This document shows, one piece after another, positions 1 to 7,979 of a stretch of 26,517 nt of DNA. The DNA comes from Bacteroidales bacterium (GTDB lineage: Bacteria; Bacteroidota; Bacteroidia; Bacteroidales; P3). The stretch is taken from assembly GCA_023227645.1 (NCBI GenBank), contig JALNVJ010000004.1, positions 1-26,517 on the forward strand. Reading direction: 5' to 3'. Under the pieces are notes generated by a model. The model was not told the origin of the DNA, searched no databases, and was given only the letters and a program-made list of their open reading frames with translations. Both the position numbers and the translations under genes were made by a program. The first letter of the stretch is position 1, and every line of letters starts with the position of its first letter.

Positions 1-52
1 AAACAGGTGGTAAAAAGTTAAACTTTGTTGGGCTGTATTGGTCGTTACGCAT
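1..52 (-). CDS. N-terminus of a divergent gene, possibly rhomboid-family protease (partial)
   Basis: An open frame starts with ATG at position 52 on the minus strand and runs off the window edge after 17 codons (MRNDQYSPTKFNFLPPV). A Bacteroidetes -7 promoter box lies about 25 bases upstream on the same strand, which supports a real gene start divergent from gyrA. The ending FNFLPPV resembles the short cytoplasmic N-terminus that precedes the first membrane helix in Bacteroidetes rhomboid intramembrane serine proteases (LPPVxKNLL-type starts); this is recalled family knowledge and rests on very few residues. The catalytic region is outside the window. It could be another protein, or chance. 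Confidence 0.4.
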   Translation of the reverse strand, partial: MRNDQYSPTKFNFLPPV

Positions 53-77
53 ATATCTTAGTTGATTTATTAACTTG

Positions 78-85
78 CAAATGTA
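78..85 (-). promoter_or_regulatory. -7 promoter box for the divergent partial gene
   Basis: Read on the minus strand this is TACATTTG, an exact match to the Bacteroidetes -7 consensus TAnnTTTG. It lies 25 bases upstream of the ATG at position 52. No clear -33 TTTG is seen at the expected distance, so this is a -7 match only. Confidence 0.4.
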
Positions 86-157
86 CGTTTTTTTTTAAAA
101 TATATGCTTAAATTAGATATTATTAGTAATGTCTAGTATTTTCTTAACCTTTATCAA

Positions 158-186
158 TTTCATTTCAAAAAATAATCGTATCTTCG
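158..186 (+). promoter_or_regulatory. Putative gyrA promoter
   Basis: TATCTTCG at 179-186 differs by one base from TAnnTTTG, and TTTC at 158-161 is a weak -33 match with 17 bases between. Transcription would begin near 193, leaving a leader of about 28 bases before the gyrA ATG. The two boxes are imperfect, so the call rests mainly on position. Confidence 0.35.
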
Positions 187-220
187 CACTTTAAAAATAC
201 TAAGTAAAAGAATACGAAAA

Positions 221-2815
221 ATGTACTCAGAAAACGAAAAAATTGTAAAGGTTGATATTGAGAAGCAGATGAAGTCTGCCTACATTGATTATGCAATGAG
301 TGTTATTGTTTCTCGTGCCCTCCCTGACGTTAGAGACGGAATGAAACCTGTTCATCGTAGAATATTATATGCAATGAACGATATGGGAATGTTTTACAAT
401 ACATCTACTAAGAAAAGTGCTAGAATAGTAGGGGAAGTTCTTGGTAAATATCACCCACATGGAGATAGTTCTGTATATATGGCAATGGTTCGTTTAGCTC
501 AATCTTGGTCAATGATATACAAACTAATAGATGGTCAAGGTAACTTTGGATCAATTGATAATGACCCTCCAGCTGCTATGCGTTATACTGAGGCACGTTT
601 AGCAAAGATTTCAAATGAAGTTTTAGCCGATATTGATAAAGATACAGTTGATTTTCAAAATAATTTTGATGATAGTTTAACAGAACCTACTGTACTTCCA
701 ACCAAAATACCTATTCTATTAATTAATGGGGCTTCAGGAATTGCTGTTGGTATGGCAACTAATATGGCACCTCATAATTTAACTGAGGTTTTAAATGGAA
801 CAATGGCATATATCGACAATAATGAAATCACTATTGATGAATTAATGCAATATATTAAGGCTCCTGACTTTCCAACTGGTGGAATAATCTACGGTTATGA
901 AGGTGTAAAGGAAGCATATCATACGGGAAGAGGACAAGTTGTTATGAGAGGAGAGGCAACTATTGAAGCAGGACCGAATGGTCATGATCAGATAATTGTA
1001 TCATCAATTCCATACCAAGTAACAAAGTCTGAAATGATTCGTCGTCAAGCTCAACTTGCTGATGAAAAGAAAATAGAAGGTATTGCTGAAATTAGAGATG
1101 AAAGTAATAAAGATGGAATAAGAATTGTTTATAGATTGAAAAGAGACGCAATGTCTAATGTAGTTTTAAATAAACTTTATCAATATTCTGACCTTCAATC
1201 TTCTTTCTCAATTAATAGCATTGCTTTAGTTAATGGCAGACCTCGAATGCTTAATTTAAAAGAAATTATTAAGTACTTTGTTGACCATAGAATTGAAGTT
1301 GTTGAAAGAAGAACAAGATACGAACTTGCTGAGGCAGAGAAAAGAGCTCATATTTTAGAAGGTTTATTAAAGGCATTAGATTTTATAGATGAGATTATTG
1401 CCCTTATTCGATCATCTCAAACAGTACAAGAAGCAAGAGATTCAATGTCTGAAAAATGGGGATTCTCTGAACTTCAAACAAGAGCTATTGTCGAGATGCG
1501 TCTTCGTCAACTTGCAGCTTTGGAAAGAGAAAAGCTACAAAGTGAATACGATGAATTGATGAAATTTATCCAAAGATGCTTAGATATTCTTAATAATCAT
1601 GATGTATTAATGCAGGTTATTAAAGATGAATTACTTGAAATAAAAGAAAAATTTGGGGACCAAAGATATACTAGAATAGAATATTCTTCTTCTGATTTTA
1701 AAATTGAGGATATGATTGCTGACGAAGAGATTGTAATTACAATCTCACATCTTGGTTATATCAAACGTACTCTTTTATCTGAATATAAGGTACAAAATAG
1801 AGGTGGAAAGGGATCAAGAGGTGCAAAATCAAGAGACGAAGACTTTATTGAACATATATACACTGCTACAATGCATAATTACATTCTTTTCTTTACAGAA
1901 AAAGGACGTTGTTATTGGATGAGAGCTTTTGAGATTCCTGAAGGTACAAAAGTTTCAAAAGGAAGAGCAATTCAAAATCTTATAAGTCTTGAACCAGACG
2001 ATAATGTTAAAGCATATATTAACACAAAAGATTTAAAGGATCTAGAATATGTAAATAACAATTACATTATTTTATGTACAAAGAATGGTATAATAAAGAA
2101 AACTACACTTGCAGCTTACTCACGTCCAAGAATTAATGGAATTAATGCAGTAACTATTCGTGAAGGAGATGTGCTTTTGGAAGCTAAACTAACTAATGGA
2201 AACCACGAAATTTTTATGGCACTTCATAGTGGTAATTGCATTCGTTTCTCAGAATCAAAAGTAAGACCAATGGGAAGAAATGCATCTGGCGTGAAAGGAA
2301 TAACCCTTAGAAATGAAGAAGATTTTGTGATTGGCATGGTTTCTGTGGAGAATGCAGAAAAGGATATACTTGTTGTTTCTGAAAAAGGATATGGAAAACG
2401 CTCCGCAGTAGATGAGTATCGTTATACTAATAGAGGAGGGAAAGGTGTTAGAACATTAAAAATAACAGAAAAGACAGGTAACCTTATTTCAATTAAAGAT
2501 GTTGATGATACTGGTGACTTAATGATTATAAATAAATCAGGTATAACAATTAGAATTGCTGTAAAAGACCTTAGAATTTTAGGTCGAGCAACTCAAGGAG
2601 TTAGGCTAATTAAGTTAAAAGGAGATGATGAAATTGCTGCTGTATGTAGAATTGACGCTTCTGATGATGATGAGGATATTGAAAGAGTAGCTATTGATGG
2701 GGAAGAAATCATTGATGATGGAATAGAAGATATTGAAGAAATTGATGATGTTGAAGAAGTAGAGGAAGAGGAAATAGAGGAAGCTGATGAAGAAATAAAT
2801 GAAGACAAAGAATAA
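221..2815 (+). CDS. gyrA: DNA gyrase subunit A
   Basis: This is the breakage-reunion subunit of the type IIA topoisomerase DNA gyrase, which with GyrB introduces negative supercoils using ATP. The 864-residue protein has the usual GyrA length. The catalytic tyrosine is Y122 in the motif AAMRYTEARLA, and the quinolone-resistance region around GKYHPHGDSSVY keeps serine at 83 (the susceptible-type residue), with methionine at 87 where E. coli has aspartate. The C-terminal beta-pinwheel carries a GyrA-box, QNRGGKG, at about residue 528, which argues for GyrA rather than ParC. The last 35 or so residues form a very acidic tail (long runs of E and D), a kind of tail known in other GyrA proteins to modulate supercoiling. 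The ATG at 221 gives a standard N-terminus. A TPR gene follows after 37 bases and probably shares the transcript, since the first terminator lies after it. Confidence 0.97.
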   Translation: MYSENEKIVKVDIEKQMKSAYIDYAMSVIVSRALPDVRDGMKPVHRRILYAMNDMGMFYNTSTKKSARIVGEVLGKYHPHGDSSVYMAMVRLAQSWSMIYKLIDGQGNFGSIDNDPPAAMRYTEARLAKISNEVLADIDKDTVDFQNNFDDSLTEPTVLPTKIPILLINGASGIAVGMATNMAPHNLTEVLNGTMAYIDNNEITIDELMQYIKAPDFPTGGIIYGYEGVKEAYHTGRGQVVMRGEATIEAGPNGHDQIIVSSIPYQVTKSEMIRRQAQLADEKKIEGIAEIRDESNKDGIRIVYRLKRDAMSNVVLNKLYQYSDLQSSFSINSIALVNGRPRMLNLKEIIKYFVDHRIEVVERRTRYELAEAEKRAHILEGLLKALDFIDEIIALIRSSQTVQEARDSMSEKWGFSELQTRAIVEMRLRQLAALEREKLQSEYDELMKFIQRCLDILNNHDVLMQVIKDELLEIKEKFGDQRYTRIEYSSSDFKIEDMIADEEIVITISHLGYIKRTLLSEYKVQNRGGKGSRGAKSRDEDFIEHIYTATMHNYILFFTEKGRCYWMRAFEIPEGTKVSKGRAIQNLISLEPDDNVKAYINTKDLKDLEYVNNNYIILCTKNGIIKKTTLAAYSRPRINGINAVTIREGDVLLEAKLTNGNHEIFMALHSGNCIRFSESKVRPMGRNASGVKGITLRNEEDFVIGMVSVENAEKDILVVSEKGYGKRSAVDEYRYTNRGGKGVRTLKITEKTGNLISIKDVDDTGDLMIINKSGITIRIAVKDLRILGRATQGVRLIKLKGDDEIAAVCRIDASDDDEDIERVAIDGEEIIDDGIEDIEEIDDVEEVEEEEIEEADEEINEDKE

Positions 2816-2852
2816 AAAATACATTTATTAAATAAAATAACACCTGAAAAAG

Positions 2853-4049
2853 ATGAAAAGAATAATTTTATTTCTAGCATTTCTAGTATTTGGAATAAGT
2901 GCTAATGCTCAAACAATGAAGGTTCAAAGTGCCTATGCTGATATGAAAAACAAGCGTTTGGCACAAGCAAAGAAGAATATTGATGCAGCATGTGAACATG
3001 AAAGTACAAAATCTGATGCAAAAACATGGCATTATGCTGGCTTGATTTATGCAAAACTAGTTGAAGTATCTCAAACAGATGAAAAACTGTATAAAAAACA
3101 AAAAATTGATATTCCAATTCCTGAGCTTGCACAAAAATCGAGGCTTGCATTGGAAAAATCTATTGAAATAGAGAGAGTAGCTCAAACATCAGAGTTCGTA
3201 GGAGCAAACACAAATACTTTGAACTATGTAATTATTTACCAATTCGATATTGCTTTAAACACATTTAACTCGGGAAAATATGCAGAATCAGTTCCGCTTT
3301 TTGAAGAAGTTGTAAAAGGCGCCAAAGCTGCAAGAAATAAAGAAGTTGAAATGAAGTCTGATTTCTGTATTGCAATGGCTTATGATGCAACAAAAGAAAA
3401 AGATAAAGCAGTTGAAATGTATCGTCAACTTGTTAAACAAAATACAAAAGAAGAAGCTGTATATATTAACTTATTTATTGCTAATAAAAAATCTAATGAA
3501 CTAGATAAAGCAATTAATGTTTTGAAAGTAGGAGTAAGAAACCTTCCAGGAAACTATAGATTAATTGGATTGCTTTCTGGTGCATATGTTGAATCAGGTA
3601 ATAAAGAGGAAGCTGATAAAACAATCGCAACCCTTAAATCTATTGCCGATACTATTACAGAAAATAAACCTTCAGTACTTGTAATTATTGGAGATGTATT
3701 AAGAGATGCTAATAATAATGCAGAAGCAATTACTATGTATAATCAATCCTTAGAATTAAAACCAATTCAAACTGAGGCAAATTATGGCTTAGGAGTATTA
3801 TATTTTAATTCAGCAGTAGATTTAAAAGAAAAGGCAGACAAACTTCCATTTGATGCAACTAAAGAGTACGACAAACTTCAAAAAGAATCAAAAGGAAATT
3901 TCTCTTTAGCAATACCATATTTTGAAAAAGTATTAGCAATAAAATCAAAAGATATCAACACATTAAATGCTTTAAAAATTATCTATTCAAGATTGGAGAT
4001 GACAGATAAATATAAAGAAGTTAATGCAGTTCTTGATTCACTTAGATAA
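2853..4049 (+). CDS. Exported tetratricopeptide-repeat protein
   Basis: The 398-residue protein begins with a cleavable signal peptide (hydrophobic stretch, then SANAQ at about 16-20), so it should act in the periplasm. The rest is helical with degenerate TPR units: a pair around residues 145-200 (YAESVPLFEEVV, KDKAVEMYRQLV), one near 215-225 (LDKAINVLKVGV), one near 285-300 (AEAITMYNQSLELKP) and a last one near 350-365 (AIPYFEKVLAIKS). TPR arrays bind other proteins; no enzyme motif is visible and the partner is unknown. It lies 37 bases after gyrA on the same strand and is followed by a strong terminator, so the two are probably co-transcribed. A TPR protein next to gyrA is, as I recall, common in Bacteroidales, so the pairing looks conserved rather than accidental. 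Confidence 0.85.
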   Translation: MKRIILFLAFLVFGISANAQTMKVQSAYADMKNKRLAQAKKNIDAACEHESTKSDAKTWHYAGLIYAKLVEVSQTDEKLYKKQKIDIPIPELAQKSRLALEKSIEIERVAQTSEFVGANTNTLNYVIIYQFDIALNTFNSGKYAESVPLFEEVVKGAKAARNKEVEMKSDFCIAMAYDATKEKDKAVEMYRQLVKQNTKEEAVYINLFIANKKSNELDKAINVLKVGVRNLPGNYRLIGLLSGAYVESGNKEEADKTIATLKSIADTITENKPSVLVIIGDVLRDANNNAEAITMYNQSLELKPIQTEANYGLGVLYFNSAVDLKEKADKLPFDATKEYDKLQKESKGNFSLAIPYFEKVLAIKSKDINTLNALKIIYSRLEMTDKYKEVNAVLDSLR

Positions 4050-4073
4050 AAAATATTACAAACCAAATTTAAT

Positions 4074-4112
4074 AAAAAAGCTCTCAATTTTAATTTATTG
4101 AGAGCTTTTTTT
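4074..4112 (+). terminator. Intrinsic terminator after gyrA-TPR
   Basis: A perfect inverted repeat (AAAAAAGCTCTCAA pairing with TTGAGAGCTTTTTT) with a 10-base A/T loop ends in a T-rich tract. It lies 24 bases after the TPR stop codon and closes the gyrA transcript. The A-tract on the left arm would allow some function in the other direction too. Confidence 0.9.
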
Positions 4113-4118
4113 AATTTT

Positions 4119-4181
4119 TTGAATCCCCGTTTTATTTTATTGAATCCCTGTTTTAATTTCCTAGATCTTTGTTTCAGTAAA
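4119..4181 (+). repeat. Degenerate 21-base tandem repeats
   Basis: Two adjacent 21-base units start with TTGAATCCC (4119-4139 TTGAATCCCCGTTTTATTTTA; 4140-4160 TTGAATCCCTGTTTTAATTTC). They are followed by weaker units containing AGATCTTTGTTT and TTCTTTCTTTGT. A related block with the same words occurs at 20925-21030, also just after a terminator. The function is unknown; this could be a decaying intergenic repeat family. Confidence 0.55.
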
Positions 4182-4268
4182 TTCTTTCTTTGTATTGTTT
4201 TATTTAACCTTTATATACGAAATTCAATTTAAAAAATCAGTTTAATTTTTATTTTAATGATTTTAGTT

Positions 4269-4276
4269 TATATTTG
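4269..4276 (+). promoter_or_regulatory. -7 promoter box of the glutathione peroxidase gene
   Basis: TATATTTG matches TAnnTTTG exactly and lies 39 bases before the ATG at 4316. Upstream at the -33 distance there is only a T-rich stretch without a clear TTTG. Confidence 0.5.
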
Positions 4277-4315
4277 CAGTGATATTCTGAGTGATAAATT
4301 AAAATAATTACTACA

Positions 4316-4797
4316 ATGGAAGCAAAATTCTATAGTTTTAAGGCTAATTCTATACTAGGACAAGAAATAAGTATGGAAACTTATAGAGGCAAAACAATTT
4401 TGGTTGTAAATACAGCAAGCAAATGTGGATTTACGCCTCAATTTGAAGGTTTAGAGTTATTGTATCAAAAATATAAGGATAAAGGCTTAGTAATTCTTGG
4501 TTTTCCTTGTAATCAATTTGCTAATCAAGAGCCAGGTGATGATAAATCAATTTCTGAGGGTTGTTTAATTAATTATGGTGTAAGCTTCCCAATGTTTTCT
4601 AAGATTAATGTTAATGGATCCAATGCTCATGAGATTTATAAGTATTTAAAAAAGGAATTGGGCGGTTGGTTTGGTAATAGCATAAAATGGAATTTTCGAA
4701 GTTTTTAATAGATAAGAATGGTAAGCCAATTGAAAGGTTTGCGCCTTCATTTCAGCCAGAAAGAATTGATCTTATTTTAGAAAAACTGCTTAAATAG
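4316..4797 (+). pseudogene. Glutathione peroxidase family gene with a frameshift near its 3' end
   Basis: The reading frame from 4316 encodes a thiol peroxidase of the glutathione peroxidase family, which reduces hydroperoxides. The peroxidatic residue is cysteine C37 (ASKCGFTPQ), not selenocysteine, and Q71 (in FPCNQFANQEPG) and W125-N126 (IKWNF) complete the known catalytic tetrad. Directly after WNF the frame breaks and stops at 4708. The missing C-terminus continues in another frame from 4699 (KFLIDKNGKPIERFAPSF and on) to a stop at 4797. Loss of one base near 4697-4698 explains this; restoring it gives a protein of about 160 residues, the normal family length. As written the product is 130 residues, with all four catalytic residues but without the last helix and strand. 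A sequencing or assembly error is as likely as a real mutation. The gene stands alone behind its own promoter and converges with the DUF4159 gene, 6 bases away. Confidence 0.85.
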
Positions 4798-4803
4798 TTT
4801 TTC

Positions 4804-5454
4804 TTATTGCATAAAAGTAAATTGAATTAGATTGGCTCCCATTTGAAGAGCTTTTAATCGGGATTGTGGTGAGTCGTTATGAACTTCTTCATCTTCCCAT
4901 CCATCTCCTAAATCTGTTTCATAACTAAAAAAGCAAATTAGTCTTCCTTCCCAAAATAGTCCATAACCTTTTGGTGGTTTACCGTCGTGTTCGTGAATTT
5001 TTGGTAATCCATTTGGAAATTGATACTTTTGATGATAGATTGGATGGTTAAAAGGTATTTCAACAAATTCAAGCTCAGGAAATACTTTTTTCATTTGTGG
5101 CTCTATAAATTTTCTTAGTCCATAGTTGTCATCAATATGCAGGAAGCCTCCCCCAAGAAGATAATTTCTTAGGTTTTTTGTTTCTTGGTCAGAAAATATA
5201 ACATTTCCGTGCCCTGTTAGATGGCAGAATGGATAAAGGAATATTTCTGAACTACCTATATCAATTGTGGCATAGTCAGACGATAGGCTAGTTCCTAATT
5301 CTTTATTGGTGAAGTTAATGAGGTTAGTTAATGAGGTTGGATTTGCATACCAATCACCTCCTCCATTATATTTTATTAGTGCAAGAGTGTTTTTTTGCCC
5401 AAATGATGTTATTGATAAAACTATTAAGGCTAATAGTATGATTGTTTTTCTCAT
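4804..5454 (-). CDS. Exported DUF4159 protein
   Basis: The 216-residue protein has a signal peptide (MRKTIILLALIVLSITSFGQ) and the hallmarks of DUF4159: LALIKYNGGGDWYANPTSL at the start of the mature part, YPFCHLTGHGN in the middle, GGFLHIDDN, and a late FSYETDLGDGWED segment. The domain has no proven activity; it is related to glutamine-amidotransferase-like folds, but no nucleophile motif can be assigned from sequence alone. It should be periplasmic. Its ATG overlaps the rsmE stop codon (ATGA), so it is the translationally coupled last gene of the beta-barrel/rsmE operon. It is tail-to-tail with the glutathione peroxidase gene, with no recognisable terminator in the 6-base gap. Confidence 0.85.
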   Translation of the reverse strand: MRKTIILLALIVLSITSFGQKNTLALIKYNGGGDWYANPTSLTNLINFTNKELGTSLSSDYATIDIGSSEIFLYPFCHLTGHGNVIFSDQETKNLRNYLLGGGFLHIDDNYGLRKFIEPQMKKVFPELEFVEIPFNHPIYHQKYQFPNGLPKIHEHDGKPPKGYGLFWEGRLICFFSYETDLGDGWEDEEVHNDSPQSRLKALQMGANLIQFTFMQ

Positions 5455-6155
5455 TGATTTAGTGAATGAATGATATTTACAACATATATTCCTGCTGTTT
5501 CAGTTCTTAATCTTTCTTTTCCAAGTGTTATTGTTTGAAAATTATTCTTTATAGCTTCTTCAACCTCTTTTTCAGAGAAATCACCTTCAGGTCCAATAAC
5601 TATTAATACGCTTTCTTTTGGTTTATAGATATCTTTAATCTGATTTCTATTATCGCCAATGCAATAGCCAATTAATTTATTTTTTTCTGTGGAGTTATTA
5701 ATTACTTGGAGTAGGGGAGTTGGGGAGTTGAGTTTTGGCATATAAGCTTTAAGTGATTGTTTCATTGCTGAAATAATTATCTTTTCTAGTCTTTCATGCT
5801 TAAGTACATCTCTTTCTGAATGCTGACAAATAATAGGAGTAATTTCATCTATTCCTATTTCGGTTGCTTTTTCCAAAAACCATTCTATTCTTGATATGTT
5901 TTTAGTTGGAGCAATTGCAATATGTAGGTAATAGTCTCTTTTATTATACTCCTCTTTTGTATTTACTATTTTAACTATACATGCTCTTGGATTGGCTTCA
6001 AGAATATCTGCTTCAAAAAGATTACCCTTTCCATCGGTTAAATGAACTTTATCGCCTTCTTTTTGCCTTAGGACCTTAATTAAATGTTGCGATTCTTCCT
6101 TCCCAAGAGTGAATATTTGGTTAGGATTTATATCAGGACAATAGAATAGTTGCAT
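5451..6155 (-). CDS. rsmE: 16S rRNA (uracil(1498)-N(3))-methyltransferase RsmE
   Basis: RsmE methylates N3 of U1498 in 16S rRNA within the small ribosomal subunit, using S-adenosylmethionine. The 234-residue protein has the usual length, with an N-terminal PUA-like RNA-binding part (residues 1-70, with ESQHLIKVLRQKEGD) and a C-terminal SPOUT methyltransferase domain. The SAM-binding knot motifs are visible: IGPEGDFSEKE at about 182-192 and LGKERLRTETAG at about 207-218. EKATEIGIDEITPI near 95-108 is also typical. It lies 9 bases downstream of the outer-membrane protein gene and overlaps the DUF4159 gene by 4 bases, so it is the middle gene of a three-gene operon. A housekeeping rRNA enzyme between two envelope genes suggests shared transcription rather than shared function. 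Confidence 0.93.
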   Translation of the reverse strand: MQLFYCPDINPNQIFTLGKEESQHLIKVLRQKEGDKVHLTDGKGNLFEADILEANPRACIVKIVNTKEEYNKRDYYLHIAIAPTKNISRIEWFLEKATEIGIDEITPIICQHSERDVLKHERLEKIIISAMKQSLKAYMPKLNSPTPLLQVINNSTEKNKLIGYCIGDNRNQIKDIYKPKESVLIVIGPEGDFSEKEVEEAIKNNFQTITLGKERLRTETAGIYVVNIIHSLNQ

Positions 6156-6164
6156 TGATTTACT

Positions 6165-6902
6165 TTATAAACTATATGCTACACCAATAGAAGCAAAAAT
6201 ATTTAATAAACCTTGAGTTGTAACTTTTCCAGAGGTTTCACTTAATATAGGTTTGCCTGATTGATTTCTATAATAGAAAGGAGTCATTGCTTCGAAAGTA
6301 TGTCCTCCAGTATAATCAACACCAACTTGAGCTCTTAATCTAATATCTCTATTTAGTTCATACATTCCACCAATATATGCTTTTGCACAAGGTAATACAT
6401 GTGTTATTTTTATTTCATTTTCTGCATTATAATATGAAATAAGTTCATTTTTATAGTCTTTTTCTCTAAGCATCATTTTTATTCCGGCATCTAAGCCAAG
6501 GAAATAATGCATTTTATTTTTAGTTATATAGAAATTATATGATAGCATTACAGGAACATATCCAAAGCTATTATATTTTGAAAAAGTAAGGTTATAAGGT
6601 GTTCCTATTGGTTCAACGTCAAAATTTGCTCCTTTAAAATATGTATATCCTAAATATAATCCCAGACCATAAGCTGTTGTTGTATAACCTTTCTTTCTTC
6701 CTGATTTATATTGATAAGCAACATTGAAGCCATAACCCAATGGATTAAGATCTGCATTTTGCCCCATCATCATATTTCCTTCAGTGTTTAGCATAATAAA
6801 ATATTCTGGTGGCGTTGCCATATAGTTTCCCTTACGCCAATCTTGAGAAAATACATTGATTGCAACAATGTTAATTAAAAAGAAAAACAAGATTTTTTTC
6901 AT
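6165..6902 (-). CDS. Outer-membrane beta-barrel protein
   Basis: The 245-residue protein begins with a signal peptide (MKKILFFFLINIVAINVFSQ). The mature part shows alternating amphipathic strands rich in Y, G and aromatic residues, for example YGFNVAYQYKSG, YGLGLYLGYTYF and YVPVMLSYNFYI, and ends in a strand-like IFASIGVAYSL. This pattern fits a small 8- to 10-strand outer-membrane barrel. I do not recognise a specific family; it is not clearly PorT or OmpA, as no peptidoglycan-binding domain is present. It heads the operon with rsmE and the DUF4159 gene. Its promoter overlaps that of the divergent FabK-like gene. A structural or gliding/secretion role is possible but not shown. Confidence 0.75.
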   Translation of the reverse strand: MKKILFFFLINIVAINVFSQDWRKGNYMATPPEYFIMLNTEGNMMMGQNADLNPLGYGFNVAYQYKSGRKKGYTTTAYGLGLYLGYTYFKGANFDVEPIGTPYNLTFSKYNSFGYVPVMLSYNFYITKNKMHYFLGLDAGIKMMLREKDYKNELISYYNAENEIKITHVLPCAKAYIGGMYELNRDIRLRAQVGVDYTGGHTFEAMTPFYYRNQSGKPILSETSGKVTTQGLLNIFASIGVAYSL

Positions 6903-6946
6903 ACCAATTATATATTTAATTGTAATTTATCATTAATTCAGCGTGC

Positions 6947-6977
6947 CAAAATTACGAATAATATTTGAAATTGCAAA
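6947..6977 (-). promoter_or_regulatory. Promoter of the beta-barrel/rsmE/DUF4159 operon
   Basis: On the minus strand, TTTG (complement of 6974-6977) and TAATTTTG (complement of 6947-6954) are separated by exactly 19 bases, a full match to the Bacteroidetes consensus TTTG-N19-21-TAnnTTTG. Transcription would start near 6940, giving a leader of roughly 40 bases. Confidence 0.75.
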
Positions 6978-6993
6978 TTTTCTTTTATCTTTG
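6964..6993 (+). promoter_or_regulatory. Promoter of the FabK-like/glycogen operon
   Basis: TTTG at 6964-6967 and TATCTTTG at 6986-6993 are separated by 18 bases, close to the Bacteroidetes consensus. The boxes lie within any N-terminal extension read from the TTG at 6965, which argues that translation starts at the ATG at 7007. The promoter interleaves with the minus-strand promoter at 6947-6977. Confidence 0.75.
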
Positions 6994-7006
6994 TAGCAAA
7001 AATAAT

Positions 7007-7960
7007 ATGAATAATAGAATTTGTGATATACTTAATATTAAATCTCCTGTAATTTCAGGGGGAATGGTATGGTGTAGTGGATGGGAGTTAGCCTCTGCAG
7101 TAAGTAACGAGGGTGGTCTTGGGTTAGTTGGTGCAGGTTCAATGACTCCTGATGTATTAAGAGAACATATTAAGAAGTGTAAACTTGCAACAAATAAAAC
7201 TTTTGGGGTAAATATTCCTCTAATGAATCCTAATTCTTCAAAACAAATTGATATAGTTATTGAAGAAAAGGTTCCTGTTGTTTTTACTTCAGCTGGTAAT
7301 CCTGCCACATATACTCAAAAATTAATCGATAATGGAGTTAAAGTTGTGCATGTTGTTGCAAATGAAAAGTTTGCACTTAAAGCACAAGAGGCAGGTGTTT
7401 CTGCCATTGTTTGTGAAGGATTTGAAGCTGGAGGTCATAATGGGAAAGAAGAAACAACAACTATGGTATTAATAAATCAATTGGTTGGTAAACTTAATAT
7501 TCCAATTATTGCTGCAGGAGGAATTGCAAAAGGAGAACAAATACTTGTAATGATGGTTTTGGGAGCAGAAGGAGTTCAGATAGGTTCACTATTTGCCGCA
7601 AGTAAGGAGTCCTCAGCTCATATAAACTTTAAACAAGCAATAGTCGATGCTACTGAAGGAGATACAATGCTCTTTCTTAGAAAGCTTTCTCCAACACGCC
7701 TTTTGAAAGGAGGTTTCTATCAAAAAATACAAGAAGCAGAACAAAAAGGAGCTTCTAAGGAAGAATTATTAGAAATTATTGGAGTTGGAAAAACAAGGAT
7801 AGGGATGTTTGAAGGCAATGTGGAAGAGGGAGAATTGGAAATTGGACAAGTAAGTTCTTTAATTAACGAAATAATGAGTATTGAGGACATTTTTACAAAA
7901 CTTAGAAAAGAATATTCTGAGGCTCTTGTAAGAATGCAGTCAATAAACAAATCTATTTAA
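7007..7960 (+). CDS. FMN-dependent FabK-type enoyl-ACP reductase / nitronate monooxygenase family enzyme
   Basis: This is a TIM-barrel flavoenzyme of the 2-nitropropane dioxygenase/FabK family. FabK members reduce enoyl-ACP in fatty-acid synthesis, while nitronate monooxygenases oxidise nitronates; sequence alone does not fully separate them. With the ATG at 7007 the protein has 317 residues, a normal length. Visible FMN-site motifs are ISGGMVWCSGWELASAVS near the N-terminus, FTSAGNP, EGFEAGGHNG with histidine at residue 144, IPIIAAGGIAKGEQ and GAEGVQIGSLFAASKES. These segments look closer to FabK than to classical nitronate monooxygenase. The ATG at 7007 was preferred over an upstream TTG because the promoter boxes end at 6993. 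It is followed after 19 bases by the glycogen fusion gene, probably in one transcript. Confidence 0.85.
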   Translation: MNNRICDILNIKSPVISGGMVWCSGWELASAVSNEGGLGLVGAGSMTPDVLREHIKKCKLATNKTFGVNIPLMNPNSSKQIDIVIEEKVPVVFTSAGNPATYTQKLIDNGVKVVHVVANEKFALKAQEAGVSAIVCEGFEAGGHNGKEETTTMVLINQLVGKLNIPIIAAGGIAKGEQILVMMVLGAEGVQIGSLFAASKESSAHINFKQAIVDATEGDTMLFLRKLSPTRLLKGGFYQKIQEAEQKGASKEELLEIIGVGKTRIGMFEGNVEEGELEIGQVSSLINEIMSIEDIFTKLRKEYSEALVRMQSINKSI

Positions 7961-7979
7961 CAATATAATAACAAATAAT

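Noticed and set aside
2593..2880. Serine-rich and phenylalanine-rich minus-strand reading frames over the end of gyrA
   Set aside because: They are the antisense of the acidic GyrA tail (GAA/GAT codons read backwards as TTC/ATC), with no start context or domain.
6965..7006. TTG start at 6965 for the FabK-like protein
   Set aside because: The promoter boxes at 6964-6993 lie inside this extension, and the family N-terminus begins at the ATG at 7007.
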